Positions 41,314 through 49,972 of a stretch of 64,000 nucleotides of DNA are shown here, piece by piece. Every line of letters starts with the position of its first letter. The stretch's first letter is position 1. Both the position numbers and the translations under genes were made by a program. Origin of the DNA: Fimbriimonadaceae bacterium (lineage in GTDB: Bacteria > Armatimonadota > Fimbriimonadia > Fimbriimonadales > Fimbriimonadaceae); the NCBI GenBank assembly GCA_019694835.1, contig JAIBBE010000220.1:62001-126000 (forward strand), read 5' to 3'. The notes beneath the pieces were generated by a model, which was not told the origin of the DNA, searched no databases, and worked only from the letters and a program-made list of their open reading frames with translations.

Positions 41314-41778
41314 ATGACTCTCGATGAACTACTGGACGCCTGGCGGGTCAACAACGCCCTGAACCTTGAACTCCTCGACCTCATTGAGGACGACTGGATG
41401 GACCTCAAGCCCGGCTCGGGTAAGACGATCCGGTCGAATTTCACCCATCTCGTGTCCGTCCGTAAGATGTGGGCCGAGGAGAAATTGGCAAAGGATTCGG
41501 CGGCCATTCCCAAACTCGACTGGAAAACCGCCTCCAAGAGTGAGATCCGAGAAGGCTTGCGCCAAACGTCTGATTTGATGATCGAATTGCTGAAGCGACG
41601 CGTCGCCTCCACGAAGCCGTCGAAGTGGAGTCTGCCCCTGTTTTTCGCTTACTGCATCGCTCACGAAGCGCACCATCGCAGTCAGATCGAGATTGCACTG
41701 CGAATCGGCGGACACGAGCCTGAAGACAAGGTGCTCTACGGGCTGTGGGAGTGGGATAAGAAGCAGATTTCCTCCTGA
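41314..41778 (+). CDS. DinB/YfiT-like putative metalloenzyme
   Basis: 154 residues, four-helix bundle. Likely metal-binding histidines: FTHLVSVR and the pair in CIAHEAHHRSQIEIAL. DinB-like proteins include thiol-dependent transferases (bacillithiol or mycothiol type), but most are uncharacterised. Start at 41314; the frame opens earlier at 41278. Confidence 0.8.
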   Translation: MTLDELLDAWRVNNALNLELLDLIEDDWMDLKPGSGKTIRSNFTHLVSVRKMWAEEKLAKDSAAIPKLDWKTASKSEIREGLRQTSDLMIELLKRRVASTKPSKWSLPLFFAYCIAHEAHHRSQIEIALRIGGHEPEDKVLYGLWEWDKKQISS

Positions 41779-41810
41779 GGAAGGCGTCCGATTGTGCCGA
41801 TATTAGAGCC

Positions 41811-42665
41811 GTGGAACTTGGGACGCTGCAAATTCGGATTCAACGGAGTGAGAACCTGCCGGTCATGTCGCAGGTGGTGAGCAAGGTCCTCAAACTGGTT
41901 GAGAGCCCCAATGCGTCTCCGCGCGAGATGGAGAAGGTCGTCGAGAGCGACGCCGCGATCACCGCCAAGATCCTCAAGGTGGCGAACTCGCCATTTTATG
42001 GCGGCGCTAGTGTGCCGACGGTGGGCCGCGCCATCAGCGTGCTCGGCATGAACGCGATCAAGTCGCTCGTGGTCGGAATCGCCTATCAGCAGATGATCAG
42101 CGGCGGCCAGCAGCAGTCAGCGCAGCTCTTCAACAAGTTCGAGTTCTGGCAGCACAGCCTCGCAGTGGCAACCGGTGCTCGGTTGATAGGCAAGATCAAA
42201 GTGCCGATGAAGGCCGAAGAATTGTATGTCGCGGGCATGATGCACGACGTCGGCATGCTTATCATGGATCGGTTCATGCCGGTGGAGTTCGACAACGCCA
42301 TACGTCGAGCCCAAGACACCGGGGAGCCAATCTACCTCGCCGAAGAAGAGGTTTATGGATTTGACCACGCTACGGTTGGGGCCTTGCTCGGAGACAAGTG
42401 GAACCTGAGCCCCTTGATTCGGCGGGCCATTGAATTTCACCATCAGCCGGACAACGATGGAGACTACTTCGATACGACGAGCATCGTGACGTGCTGCAAC
42501 GTGCTCGCCCATCAAGCCGGGTTCACCAACAGTTCGACCGAATCCAACATGGAGATGGGGCTCAGTGTGGCCCAGGCGATTGACATGGATGACGAGCAGC
42601 TTCAGTCGATCCGCGACGTGATGATCAAGGAAGTCACCCTCGCTCAGCAGCTCTTCTGTATGTAG
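41811..42665 (+). CDS. HDOD-domain signalling protein
   Basis: 284 residues. The HDOD fold covers almost the whole protein: LPVMSQVVSKVLKLVES, ITAKILKVANSPFYGG, ISVLGMNAIKSLVVG, and MMHDVGMLIMDRF. No extra output domain. HDOD proteins act in signalling, often with c-di-GMP or stress regulators, and usually lack phosphohydrolase activity. GTG start; a TATTAG/GATATT box 4-6 nt upstream fits a leaderless start. Confidence 0.88.
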   Translation: MELGTLQIRIQRSENLPVMSQVVSKVLKLVESPNASPREMEKVVESDAAITAKILKVANSPFYGGASVPTVGRAISVLGMNAIKSLVVGIAYQQMISGGQQQSAQLFNKFEFWQHSLAVATGARLIGKIKVPMKAEELYVAGMMHDVGMLIMDRFMPVEFDNAIRRAQDTGEPIYLAEEEVYGFDHATVGALLGDKWNLSPLIRRAIEFHHQPDNDGDYFDTTSIVTCCNVLAHQAGFTNSSTESNMEMGLSVAQAIDMDDEQLQSIRDVMIKEVTLAQQLFCM

Positions 42666-42666
42666 A

Positions 42667-42795
42667 GTACTTTCGCCGTCCCGGCGAATCCGATTTCCTC
42701 TCAAGAGTTGTAGGATTCGCTGTCTGGATTAGACAGCGAAAAGCAAACAGCCTTTACGACATTGACCGGGGGTTCGCCGGGACGGCGAAAGTACT
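42667..42795. repeat. Family C inverted-repeat (MITE-like) element, copy 2
   Basis: Complete terminal repeats: GTACTTTCGCCGTCCCGGCG on the left and its exact complement, ending in CGGCGAAAGTAC, on the right. They surround about 80 bp that differ from copy 1 and contain a smaller inverted repeat (TTCGCTGTCT..AGACAGCGAA). It lies between the HDOD gene and the convergent glycosidase gene. Confidence 0.87.
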
Positions 42796-42806
42796 TTGGG
42801 TGTCAA

Positions 42807-45134
42807 CTACTTGACGGATGCCGTCGTCGGCTCACTCTCAATTCCCGTCCGACTGAAGGCCACGAGGGCGATCTTCTCCGCACCGGGCGCGTCGAACTCG
42901 ATCCTTGTGCCGCCACAGGTCTTGGCCAGTTGCCAGGCGCCATTTCGGAGCACAAAGACAGCGTACGTGCTGACGTGTTCGTCGCGCTTCCAGCCGATGG
43001 CCAGACTCTCGCCTTGTCGCTTGACTCCGGTCAGTATTGGCTTTGGCGGTGCTTTCTTCCCCAACCAGGGCATCGCAGGGGGTAGGGCGATCGGCTTGTA
43101 CGGTCCGCTGATCAGGGTTTTGCCAAGCCCTGCAGTGCCCCGCAGGAGCGGCTTCATGCTGAAGTGGATGTTTCCTCCAGCCTTCTTCTCCCGCGTCATC
43201 GCGATCTGGTCGGCGATTTCCTTGGCCGGCCACCCCGCCGCGACCTGGCTCGAATAGTTGCCCGGCCACACCGCACGGCCCTTGACGTTCTGGTCGAGCC
43301 ACCAGTCAAGCAACTTCTCGTAGCTTTGCGGCGCCTGCTCGATCTTCCAGTAAAGCTGCGGCGTAAAGTAGTCGCACCAGCCCTCGTGGAGCCATTTGCG
43401 GGCATCGGCATATAGCTCGTCGTACTGATCGATTCCGGCCTTGATGCCCTTGGGCACGCCTGGCCGATAGATGCCGAACGGGCTGATGCCGAATTTCACC
43501 CATGGTTTGGCATCTTTGATCGTTCGGTAGAGCGATTGGACGAAGTCGTCGACATGCTTACGGCGCCAATCCCCGCGACCGAGCTTGCCGCCGCCTGCTT
43601 TGTACCTGCCCCATGCCGGATCGTCGGGGAAGGGGTACGGGTTGCCCTGGGCATCGCGGACGGGATAGGGGTAGAAGTAGTCGTCGATGTGGATGCCGTC
43701 CACATCGTAGCGAGCCAGGATATCCTTCACCACGTCCAAGCTCTGCTTCTGGACCTCCGGCTCGGCGGGGTCCATCCACTTGAACTTCCCGTAAGTCTTG
43801 ACGAGGTCTGGTCGCCGCACGCTGACGTGGTCCGCACTGGGCTGCCCCTTTGCGGCCGGGTGCCACGCGCGATAGGGATTGAGCCAAGCGTGGAGTTCGA
43901 TGCCGCGCAGGTGGCATTCCCTGATCGCGAACGCCAGGGGGTCCCAGAGGGGCTTCGGTGCCGTACCCTGGTTGCCGGTGAGGTACTCCGACCAAGGCTC
44001 GATCTTGCTCGGATACAGCGCGTCCGCGTGAGGCCTGACCTGGAGGATGATCGCGTTGAGGTGCAAGGCGGAGCACTTCTCAATGATCGCGAGCAGTTCC
44101 CTCTTTTGCGCCGCGACCGGCAGCGTCCGCGACGACGGCCAGTCAATATTCTCCACCGACGCCACCCACACCCCCCGAAACTCGCGCGGAATCTTGAGTC
44201 CCGACAGAGTGGCGCGGGCATCCTGCCCGCGCTCGCCAGCATTTCGGTGGTAAAGCATGATTTCTGGATTCGGTTTGGCTCGTGCCGATTCGGTACGGTC
44301 CGGTCCCCTCTCCCGGGACGGGGGAGGGTTAGGGAGGGGGCGCGCATTATCGAATTGCGAATCCTCCCAGGGCGCTGCCGGCGAGACGCCAGCGGTACGG
44401 GGCTCCCCTCTCCTGCGCCCGGAAGCCTCGAAGAGCAAAAGCTGTGGTGGCGGAGGAGAGGGGTTGGGGGAGAGGTTTTGGCGAGAGGCTCCAATCGTTG
44501 AGAGGCTGCGTGCCGGCAGGTTGCCAGCGGTACGGGCCTCCCCTCTCCTGCGCCCGGAAGCCTCGAAGAGCAAAAGCTGTGGTGGCGGAGGAGAGGGGTT
44601 GGGGGAGAGGTCGAGGCGAGAGGCTCCAATCATTGAGAGGCCGCGTGCCGGCAGGTTGCCAGCGGTACGGGGCTCCCCTCTCCTGCGCCCGGAAGCCTCG
44701 AAGAGCAAAAGCTGTGGTGGCGGAGGAGAGGGGTTGGGGGAGAGGTCGAGGCGAGAGGCTCCAATCATTGAGAGGCCGCGTGCCGGCAGGTTGCCAGCGG
44801 TACGGGGCTCCCCTCTCCTGCGCCCGGAAGCCTCGAAGAGCAAAAGCTGTGGTGGCGGAGGAGAGGGGTTGGGGGAGAGGTGTTGGCGAGAGGCTCCAAT
44901 CGTTGAGAGGCTGCGTGCCGGCAGGTTGCCAGCGGTACGGGGCTCCCCTCTCCTGCGCCCGGAAGCCTCGAAGAGCAAAAGCTGTGGTGGCGGAGGAGAG
45001 GGGTTGGGGGAGAGGTTTTGGCGAGAGGCTCCAATCGTTGAGAGGCTGCGTGCCGGCGGGACGCCAGCGGTACAGTAGGGGCCTCCACCCGTGGGCGGGT
45101 GGAGGCAGAGGAGGCCCACAAGCAACCCCGTCAT
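42807..45134 (-). CDS. YngK/GHL10-type glycosidase with repeat-encoded N-terminal region
   Basis: 775 residues from the ATG that overlaps the stop of the upstream gene (ATGA, 45131-45134). Residues 1-12 (MTGLLVGLLCLH) are hydrophobic. Residues about 20-244 are five 45-residue repeats encoded by a DNA array, each with SPNPSPPPPQLLLFEASG and ARSLSTIGAS. The catalytic region starts near 315 (FRGVWVASVENIDW) and keeps GHL10 landmarks: LNAIILQVRPHADALYPS, ELHAWLNPYRAW and DGIHIDDYFYPYP. A fibronectin III-like tail closes it. The family is glycosidase-like and usually exported. The longer frame to 45488 lies inside the upstream gene and is rejected. Confidence 0.8.
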   Translation of the reverse strand: MTGLLVGLLCLHPPTGGGPYCTAGVPPARSLSTIGASRQNLSPNPSPPPPQLLLFEASGRRRGEPRTAGNLPARSLSTIGASRQHLSPNPSPPPPQLLLFEASGRRRGEPRTAGNLPARGLSMIGASRLDLSPNPSPPPPQLLLFEASGRRRGEPRTAGNLPARGLSMIGASRLDLSPNPSPPPPQLLLFEASGRRRGEARTAGNLPARSLSTIGASRQNLSPNPSPPPPQLLLFEASGRRRGEPRTAGVSPAAPWEDSQFDNARPLPNPPPSRERGPDRTESARAKPNPEIMLYHRNAGERGQDARATLSGLKIPREFRGVWVASVENIDWPSSRTLPVAAQKRELLAIIEKCSALHLNAIILQVRPHADALYPSKIEPWSEYLTGNQGTAPKPLWDPLAFAIRECHLRGIELHAWLNPYRAWHPAAKGQPSADHVSVRRPDLVKTYGKFKWMDPAEPEVQKQSLDVVKDILARYDVDGIHIDDYFYPYPVRDAQGNPYPFPDDPAWGRYKAGGGKLGRGDWRRKHVDDFVQSLYRTIKDAKPWVKFGISPFGIYRPGVPKGIKAGIDQYDELYADARKWLHEGWCDYFTPQLYWKIEQAPQSYEKLLDWWLDQNVKGRAVWPGNYSSQVAAGWPAKEIADQIAMTREKKAGGNIHFSMKPLLRGTAGLGKTLISGPYKPIALPPAMPWLGKKAPPKPILTGVKRQGESLAIGWKRDEHVSTYAVFVLRNGAWQLAKTCGGTRIEFDAPGAEKIALVAFSRTGIESEPTTASVK
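44403..45077 (-). repeat. Five-copy 135-bp tandem array inside the glycosidase gene
   Basis: Units start at 44403, 44538, 44673, 44808 and 44943, exactly 135 bp (45 codons) apart. Each holds a family A element (26-bp core, identical in all five), then a linker (GAGAGGCTCCAATCGTTGAG) and a family B element. Units differ at a few positions in the linker. A sixth family B copy precedes the array (44376-44398). A Pro/Arg-rich variant (CCCCTCTCCCGGGACGGGGG) lies at 44306-44343, also in frame. Confidence 0.93.
45080..45106. repeat. Family E palindrome near the glycosidase start
   Basis: GCCTCCACCCG / CGGGTGGAGGC with a short loop, coding for the residues just after the hydrophobic N-terminus (LHPPTGGG). 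Relatives are at 32562, in the 35333 array, and at 61738 and 61850. Confidence 0.8.
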
Positions 45135-48100
45135 AGGGCACGAATCGGCAGGACCCACACATTCCGGTACGTGATGGGTCCGTGGTCGCCTTGGAGCATG
45201 ATCGGGCCGAGGGGCTTCTCGTCTTCCCACATCGACGCCCGGGTCGGGCCGGTGACTTCGACGTTGTTCTGAACCACCACTCCGTTCACCCGTACCTCGA
45301 CGAAGCGGGCATTTTCGGTCTTCTTGCCCTTGGAATCGAATCGCGGAGCGCGGAAGAGGATGTCGTAGGTGTTCCAGTCGCCAGGCTTCCGAATCGCGTT
45401 GCGAGCCGGAGGCGTGCCTTCGTAACCGGTCTCGTCCTTCCAGCGCTGGTAGATTCCGCCCGCGTCGCTGAACGCCAGATCCTTCCACGGCTTGCCATAC
45501 GAATCGAGGATCTGGATTTCGTAGCGGCCCTGGAGGTACACACCTGAATTCGAACCCGCAGGGATCGCGAACTCCGCGTGGACCCAGGCGTCGCCGAACT
45601 CGCCTTTCGAGACAAGATGCGGCGCGTTACCGCCGTTGTTCAGGCCCTCTTTGCCCTGAGTCCAGCCCGTCTCACTCGTCCACTCGACCGGCTTTGCACC
45701 GACGGGGGTCTTTGCCTGGGCGGTCCAGAGGAGCCCTTCGTAGAAGCTCTTCAGGAACAGTTCTTCCTTGTAGGTCGAGGGCGTGTGGCCGAATTCGGTG
45801 TACCACGAACGGCCGCCCTCGAACTCCTGGCACCACACCATCGGATGGTCGCCCATCGAGCCACCCTGATAGCTCTTCTCGTCGATGCTCGCGAGCACGC
45901 GCACGTTCGAGCGCGGGTTCACGACGAAGTCGTACCACTCATCGACCCGCGTCCAATTGTTCGGCAGGAAAGTCGAAGAGGGGTGGGCCCGGTCCTCAAC
46001 CACGATCTTCGCTTGTTGGATCGCCGGGTGGGTCTTGAACTCAGCCCCGACAAGTTGCAGGTACCAGGGCCACTTGTGATGCGTATCGGTCGCCGAGTGG
46101 ACGCCGACGAATCCGCCGCCACCGCGAATGAATTTCTGCAGCCACGCCTGGCCCTTTGGCCCGAGGATGTCGCCGGTCGTCACGAGGAAGACGATCACGT
46201 CGCCACCGGGTGGGTTGTCGGATTCGAGCATCTCGCCATTCACATCAACGACCTTGCAACCACGGGCGGTCAGGTACTTCGTGAGTTCCGCGCGGGCGGT
46301 CGGGATACAGTCATGAACGAAGCCCTTGGTGTCCGTCATCATCAGGACGGTCGGGGTTTCGTTGACGAGCGCGTGGGTCTTGGGGAAGGCGGGCTTCGGC
46401 GTCTTGTTCAGCGTGTACCAGCACTCACTCGCCCAAAGGGCTTCGCCCGACTTCGCCTTCAGGTCGAAGTTGAGGTACACGACGCGGCCTTCTTTCAGAC
46501 CAGGGATCGTCAGGCCGAGCGTGTTGTCCGCCAATCGGTTGACCTTCGCCACCGCAAGACTCTCGCGCTCGATCTTGTCGCCGCCGTATTCAGGCGTCGG
46601 CTTGTAGGTCCACTGCCGCACGATGATCTTGGCGGGGTCAATCTGGGCCGGGAGCGGCTTTGTGAATTTCACTCTGAACCCATCGACAGTCGCGGAAATG
46701 TTCGCGATCTCGAAGGCGGAAATCCCATCGACCCAGTTCGTCGCGCGCTTCTCACGAATCCGCTGGAGGCCGTAGGTCGTCCATTGACCGGTCTTTGGAT
46801 CGGTCCAGGCCCACGTTTCCGTCGCCCCGATGCCGCCGATGTAGAGCGCCCCGTCTGGCCCCCACACCATGCGGTTCGTGCCGACCTCGAAGCCCTGCGA
46901 GTACTGCACCACGCCGCCCTGCCAGACGCCATCCACCTGCTCTAGCCAGCCTCGACGAAGGCCGCCGTACTTGACGTCGGAGATCAGCATCTGGTCTTTG
47001 AACATCCCTTCCGGGATCGTCACGCACTGCGCGGGCGAGTTGCCGCACTCGTTTTGCGGGATGTAGAGCCCAGGTTGCGCCAGCGGCTGCTCGTCGAAGG
47101 GGCCGGGGACTCCGCCGTTGGGGTACTCGGGAGTTTTGAAGTCGATGTTGTTGTAATGCCCATGGAATGCCCCCGGCTCAATCACATTGATCTTGTTCGC
47201 AGGCTGCCACGCGCCTTGGTTTTCGCCGACCAAGAGCAAACCGTAAGGGCCGACCTCGATCCCGTTCGGAGTGCGGTGGCCTCCGGTCAGGAACTCGACA
47301 TTCGCCATCGGCATGGCTGGGTTGAACGCCTTGGGATTGACCTTGATCACCGTCCCACGATTCGGAGGATTCGGACCGTTGATTCCGGGAGCACCACCCG
47401 TGATCGACGTCGAGAACGAGGCATAGAGAAACCCGTCTTTGGCGGCGAGGCCGAAGGTGAAGTGGTGGTAGTTGTCCGAGATCCAGGCCTTCGCAACCGG
47501 CTCCGTCGTCTCGTAGGTTCCGTCCTTGTTCGCATCGATCAGGCGCGAAATCTCGTTGCGCTGGGCGACATAGACCTCGCCATCCATCACCGCGAGCCCG
47601 AGGGGCTCTTGGAGGTTTTCGGCGACCTTGGTGACCTTGATTTTCTTCCGGTCGTTGCCCTGCACTCCTTCGAGCCGGTAGAGGATGCCGTCGCGCAGGT
47701 CGGGCATGAAGCCGCCGCTCTGGTTGGGTTTGAAATTGCTGACGAGCAGGCTTCCGTCGGGGAGGAACGCCATCGCCCCGACCTGCGGCTTGAAATCCTC
47801 GGGACGGCACGTGAAGATATCCCAGCCCGGATGGAGCCCCGCGAGGGGCATACCGTTTCCGGGCCGCCGCACGCCGCCTAGGCCCTTGACGAATTTCTGG
47901 CCAGGCGACGTCACGCGGGTCAGTCCCTTCGGAACCCGGATCGCCTCGCCACCGACGACGCGAAAATCCCCTTCGCCCGGCCCCTTAACTTCCAGCTTCA
48001 GCGCCTCACCCCCCTCGGCCTCGAAGAACCGCACCAGGAGCTTGTGCCAGCCGGGCGCGAGGGTCACGGTGCCCTCGACTGCCTTCACCGGATGGATGCC

Positions 48101-48406
48101 GTCGCAGTCGGCGACCGTTTTGCCGTCGATCAGCACCACTGAGCCGTCATCGCTGCTGAGCTTGAACGCGTACGGCCCCGCCTTCGCCGCATTGAACTCC
48201 GCGCTGACCTCAGCGAGGAAGCGGTCCTTCATGCCGAATTCGCCTTCCTTGAGGTCGATGGCCGGGATCAGGCGATCAATATTCGGAGTCTGTCCGGGCA
48301 CGAGGTCGGCAAGCTCATCGAGATGGGCCTGGAGATCGTAGAGGCGAAGCGTCGCGCCGGGTTCGAACGCTTGGAGACCAAGGCCAAGAAGGGCAAAGAC
48401 GAGCAT
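45131..48406 (-). CDS. Four-domain secreted protein: PA14, sorbosone-dehydrogenase-like propeller, ThuA, DUF1080
   Basis: 1091 residues with a short signal peptide (MLVFALLGLGLQAF). About 15-155: PA14-like (AKAGPYAFKLSSDDGSVVLI). About 170-560: glucose/sorbosone dehydrogenase-like propeller (GHRTPNGIEVGPYGLLLVGE; MVWGPDGALYIGGIG). About 690-900: ThuA-like (FIRGGGGFVGVHSATDTHH; MVWCQEFEGGRSWYTEFGH). About 915-1091: DUF1080 concanavalin-like (GVYLQGRYEIQILDSYG; GDWNTYDILFRAPRFD). Family members act on sugars, and DUF1080 enzymes have been linked to 3-keto-disaccharide cleavage. Joining all four in one chain is unusual. The stop overlaps the glycosidase start. Confidence 0.85.
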   Translation of the reverse strand: MLVFALLGLGLQAFEPGATLRLYDLQAHLDELADLVPGQTPNIDRLIPAIDLKEGEFGMKDRFLAEVSAEFNAAKAGPYAFKLSSDDGSVVLIDGKTVADCDGIHPVKAVEGTVTLAPGWHKLLVRFFEAEGGEALKLEVKGPGEGDFRVVGGEAIRVPKGLTRVTSPGQKFVKGLGGVRRPGNGMPLAGLHPGWDIFTCRPEDFKPQVGAMAFLPDGSLLVSNFKPNQSGGFMPDLRDGILYRLEGVQGNDRKKIKVTKVAENLQEPLGLAVMDGEVYVAQRNEISRLIDANKDGTYETTEPVAKAWISDNYHHFTFGLAAKDGFLYASFSTSITGGAPGINGPNPPNRGTVIKVNPKAFNPAMPMANVEFLTGGHRTPNGIEVGPYGLLLVGENQGAWQPANKINVIEPGAFHGHYNNIDFKTPEYPNGGVPGPFDEQPLAQPGLYIPQNECGNSPAQCVTIPEGMFKDQMLISDVKYGGLRRGWLEQVDGVWQGGVVQYSQGFEVGTNRMVWGPDGALYIGGIGATETWAWTDPKTGQWTTYGLQRIREKRATNWVDGISAFEIANISATVDGFRVKFTKPLPAQIDPAKIIVRQWTYKPTPEYGGDKIERESLAVAKVNRLADNTLGLTIPGLKEGRVVYLNFDLKAKSGEALWASECWYTLNKTPKPAFPKTHALVNETPTVLMMTDTKGFVHDCIPTARAELTKYLTARGCKVVDVNGEMLESDNPPGGDVIVFLVTTGDILGPKGQAWLQKFIRGGGGFVGVHSATDTHHKWPWYLQLVGAEFKTHPAIQQAKIVVEDRAHPSSTFLPNNWTRVDEWYDFVVNPRSNVRVLASIDEKSYQGGSMGDHPMVWCQEFEGGRSWYTEFGHTPSTYKEELFLKSFYEGLLWTAQAKTPVGAKPVEWTSETGWTQGKEGLNNGGNAPHLVSKGEFGDAWVHAEFAIPAGSNSGVYLQGRYEIQILDSYGKPWKDLAFSDAGGIYQRWKDETGYEGTPPARNAIRKPGDWNTYDILFRAPRFDSKGKKTENARFVEVRVNGVVVQNNVEVTGPTRASMWEDEKPLGPIMLQGDHGPITYRNVWVLPIRAL

Positions 48407-48411
48407 GTTCT

Positions 48412-48417
48412 ATTGTA
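48412..48417 (-). promoter_or_regulatory. -10 box of the four-domain protein gene, leaderless layout
   Basis: TACAAT on the minus strand, 5 nt before the ATG at 48406; a weak TTGCGG lies about 16 nt further upstream. Confidence 0.55.
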
Positions 48418-48490
48418 GTGAATTGACGCCCGCCGCAACCCGGCTGCTCGGGAAAGTACCGCTTGCATCCATGCGCGACCTGTTCGCGGG

Positions 48491-48496
48491 TTTAAT
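48491..48496 (+). promoter_or_regulatory. -10 box of the S10 peptidase gene, leaderless layout
   Basis: TTTAAT, then CTAAAC, then the ATG at 48503: a 6-nt gap and no ribosome binding site. Confidence 0.45.
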
Positions 48497-48502
48497 CTAA
48501 AC

Positions 48503-49972
48503 ATGAGCGAACCCACGAAGACCGACGACGCCAAGACCGAATCCAAGAAGCCGGAACCGATGGTCGAGGAGGAGCCGGTTGTCACTCGGCATACGATCAA
48601 GGTTGGCGGCAAGGATTTCGCCTACTCGGTAACGACAGGGCGCATGCCCCTGCGCAACGACGACGGCGAGATCGTGGCGCAGATGTTCTTCATGGCCTAC
48701 ACGAAGGATGACGAGCCGGTGGGGACTCGGCGGCCGCTCATGTTTTCGTTCAACGGCGGACCGGGATCGCCCTCGCTCTGGCTGCACCTCGGCGCCTTAG
48801 GCCCCAAACGGGTCAAGATGCCGACTGACGGCACTATGCCGCAAGCGCCGTACGAACTCGTCGACAACCCTGACCACTGGCTGGCCGACACCGACCTCGT
48901 CTTCATCGACCCGATCGGCACCGGATACTCGCGCGGCAAGGACGCGGAGACTTCGGAGAAGTATTGGGGCGTTCAGGCAGATATCGAATCCGTCAGCGAG
49001 TTCATTCGCCTCTACCTGACCCGCAATGAGCGATGGGCCTCGCCGCTGTTCCTGGTTGGCGAGAGCTATGGCACGACCCGCGCGGCCGGTATCGCCGGAT
49101 ACTTGATCGAGCGGGGTGTGGCGTTCAACGGCATCGTCCTGGTGTCGTCGATCCTGAACTTCCAAACAGCGCGGTTCTTCAAGGGCAACGACCTGCCCTT
49201 CATCCTCTTCTTGCCCACCTACACGGCGACGGCGTTCTATCACGGCAAGCTCGACAAGACCCTGAGCAAAGACCTCCGCAAAACGCTCCGCGAAGTCGAG
49301 CAGTGGGCGATGGGCGAGTATGCTTCCTCGCTTGCCATGGGCGACCGACTTCCCGATGCCAAGCGCAAGCAGATTATCGCCAAGCTCTCGCGCTACACCG
49401 GTCTCAGCCGCGAGTACTGCGACAACCGCGATCTGCGCATCGAAATTCACCCCTTCTGCCGCGAACTGCTTCGCAGCGAAAAGCTGACGGTCGGACGCCT
49501 CGACAGCCGCTTCAAGGGCTACGAAGCCCATCATGCCGGTGAGCGCCCGGACCACGACCCGAGCATGGCCGCGCTGATGCCGCCGTACACGTCGATGTTC
49601 AACCAGTACGTGCGAACCGTGCTCGGCTACAAGAGTGATCTTGAGTACCAAGTCTTCGGTGGAATCAAGAAGCCGTGGGATTGGGGCAAGGCCGTGGACG
49701 GCCCGGCCGATGTCAGCGAAGCTCTACGCAAGGCTACTGCTCGCAATCCGCACATGAAGATCTTCGTGGCGAGCGGCTACTTCGACCTCGCGACGCCCTA
49801 CTTCGCGACCGAGTACACCCTGGCCCACTCGCAGATCGATCCCCGATTACGCTCGAATGTGACGGTGTCCGAATACGAAGCGGGGCACATGATGTACATT
49901 CATGAGCCCTCGCTTTCAAAGCTGAAGTCCGACGTTCAGCGGTTCATCAACGCGTCGATCCCTTCTCGGTAA
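48503..49972 (+). CDS. Serine carboxypeptidase-like peptidase (family S10)
   Basis: 489 residues. The catalytic triad is complete: S188 in LVGESYGTTRA, D428 in ASGYFDLATP and H462 in YEAGHMMYIH. The oxyanion region FNGGPGSPSLW is intact. S10 enzymes remove C-terminal amino acids from peptides and are normally exported. This N-terminus (MSEPTKTDDAKTESKKP) is hydrophilic and shows no signal peptide, so the protein appears cytoplasmic unless an upstream start exists, which the -10 box argues against. Its last 26 bases overlap the convergent M28 gene. Confidence 0.92.
   Translation: MSEPTKTDDAKTESKKPEPMVEEEPVVTRHTIKVGGKDFAYSVTTGRMPLRNDDGEIVAQMFFMAYTKDDEPVGTRRPLMFSFNGGPGSPSLWLHLGALGPKRVKMPTDGTMPQAPYELVDNPDHWLADTDLVFIDPIGTGYSRGKDAETSEKYWGVQADIESVSEFIRLYLTRNERWASPLFLVGESYGTTRAAGIAGYLIERGVAFNGIVLVSSILNFQTARFFKGNDLPFILFLPTYTATAFYHGKLDKTLSKDLRKTLREVEQWAMGEYASSLAMGDRLPDAKRKQIIAKLSRYTGLSREYCDNRDLRIEIHPFCRELLRSEKLTVGRLDSRFKGYEAHHAGERPDHDPSMAALMPPYTSMFNQYVRTVLGYKSDLEYQVFGGIKKPWDWGKAVDGPADVSEALRKATARNPHMKIFVASGYFDLATPYFATEYTLAHSQIDPRLRSNVTVSEYEAGHMMYIHEPSLSKLKSDVQRFINASIPSR

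Noticed and set aside
44257..45136. Long open frames on the plus strand across the 135-bp array
   Set aside because: The array is stop-free in most frames and has a period divisible by three, so all frames stay open. The minus frame is coupled to the upstream gene and continues into a recognisable catalytic domain.
45135..45488. Longer N-terminus of the glycosidase starting at 45488
   Set aside because: This part lies within the coding region of the 1091-residue protein in another frame and looks like out-of-frame translation. The ATG at 45134 has the classic ATGA overlap and a hydrophobic start.
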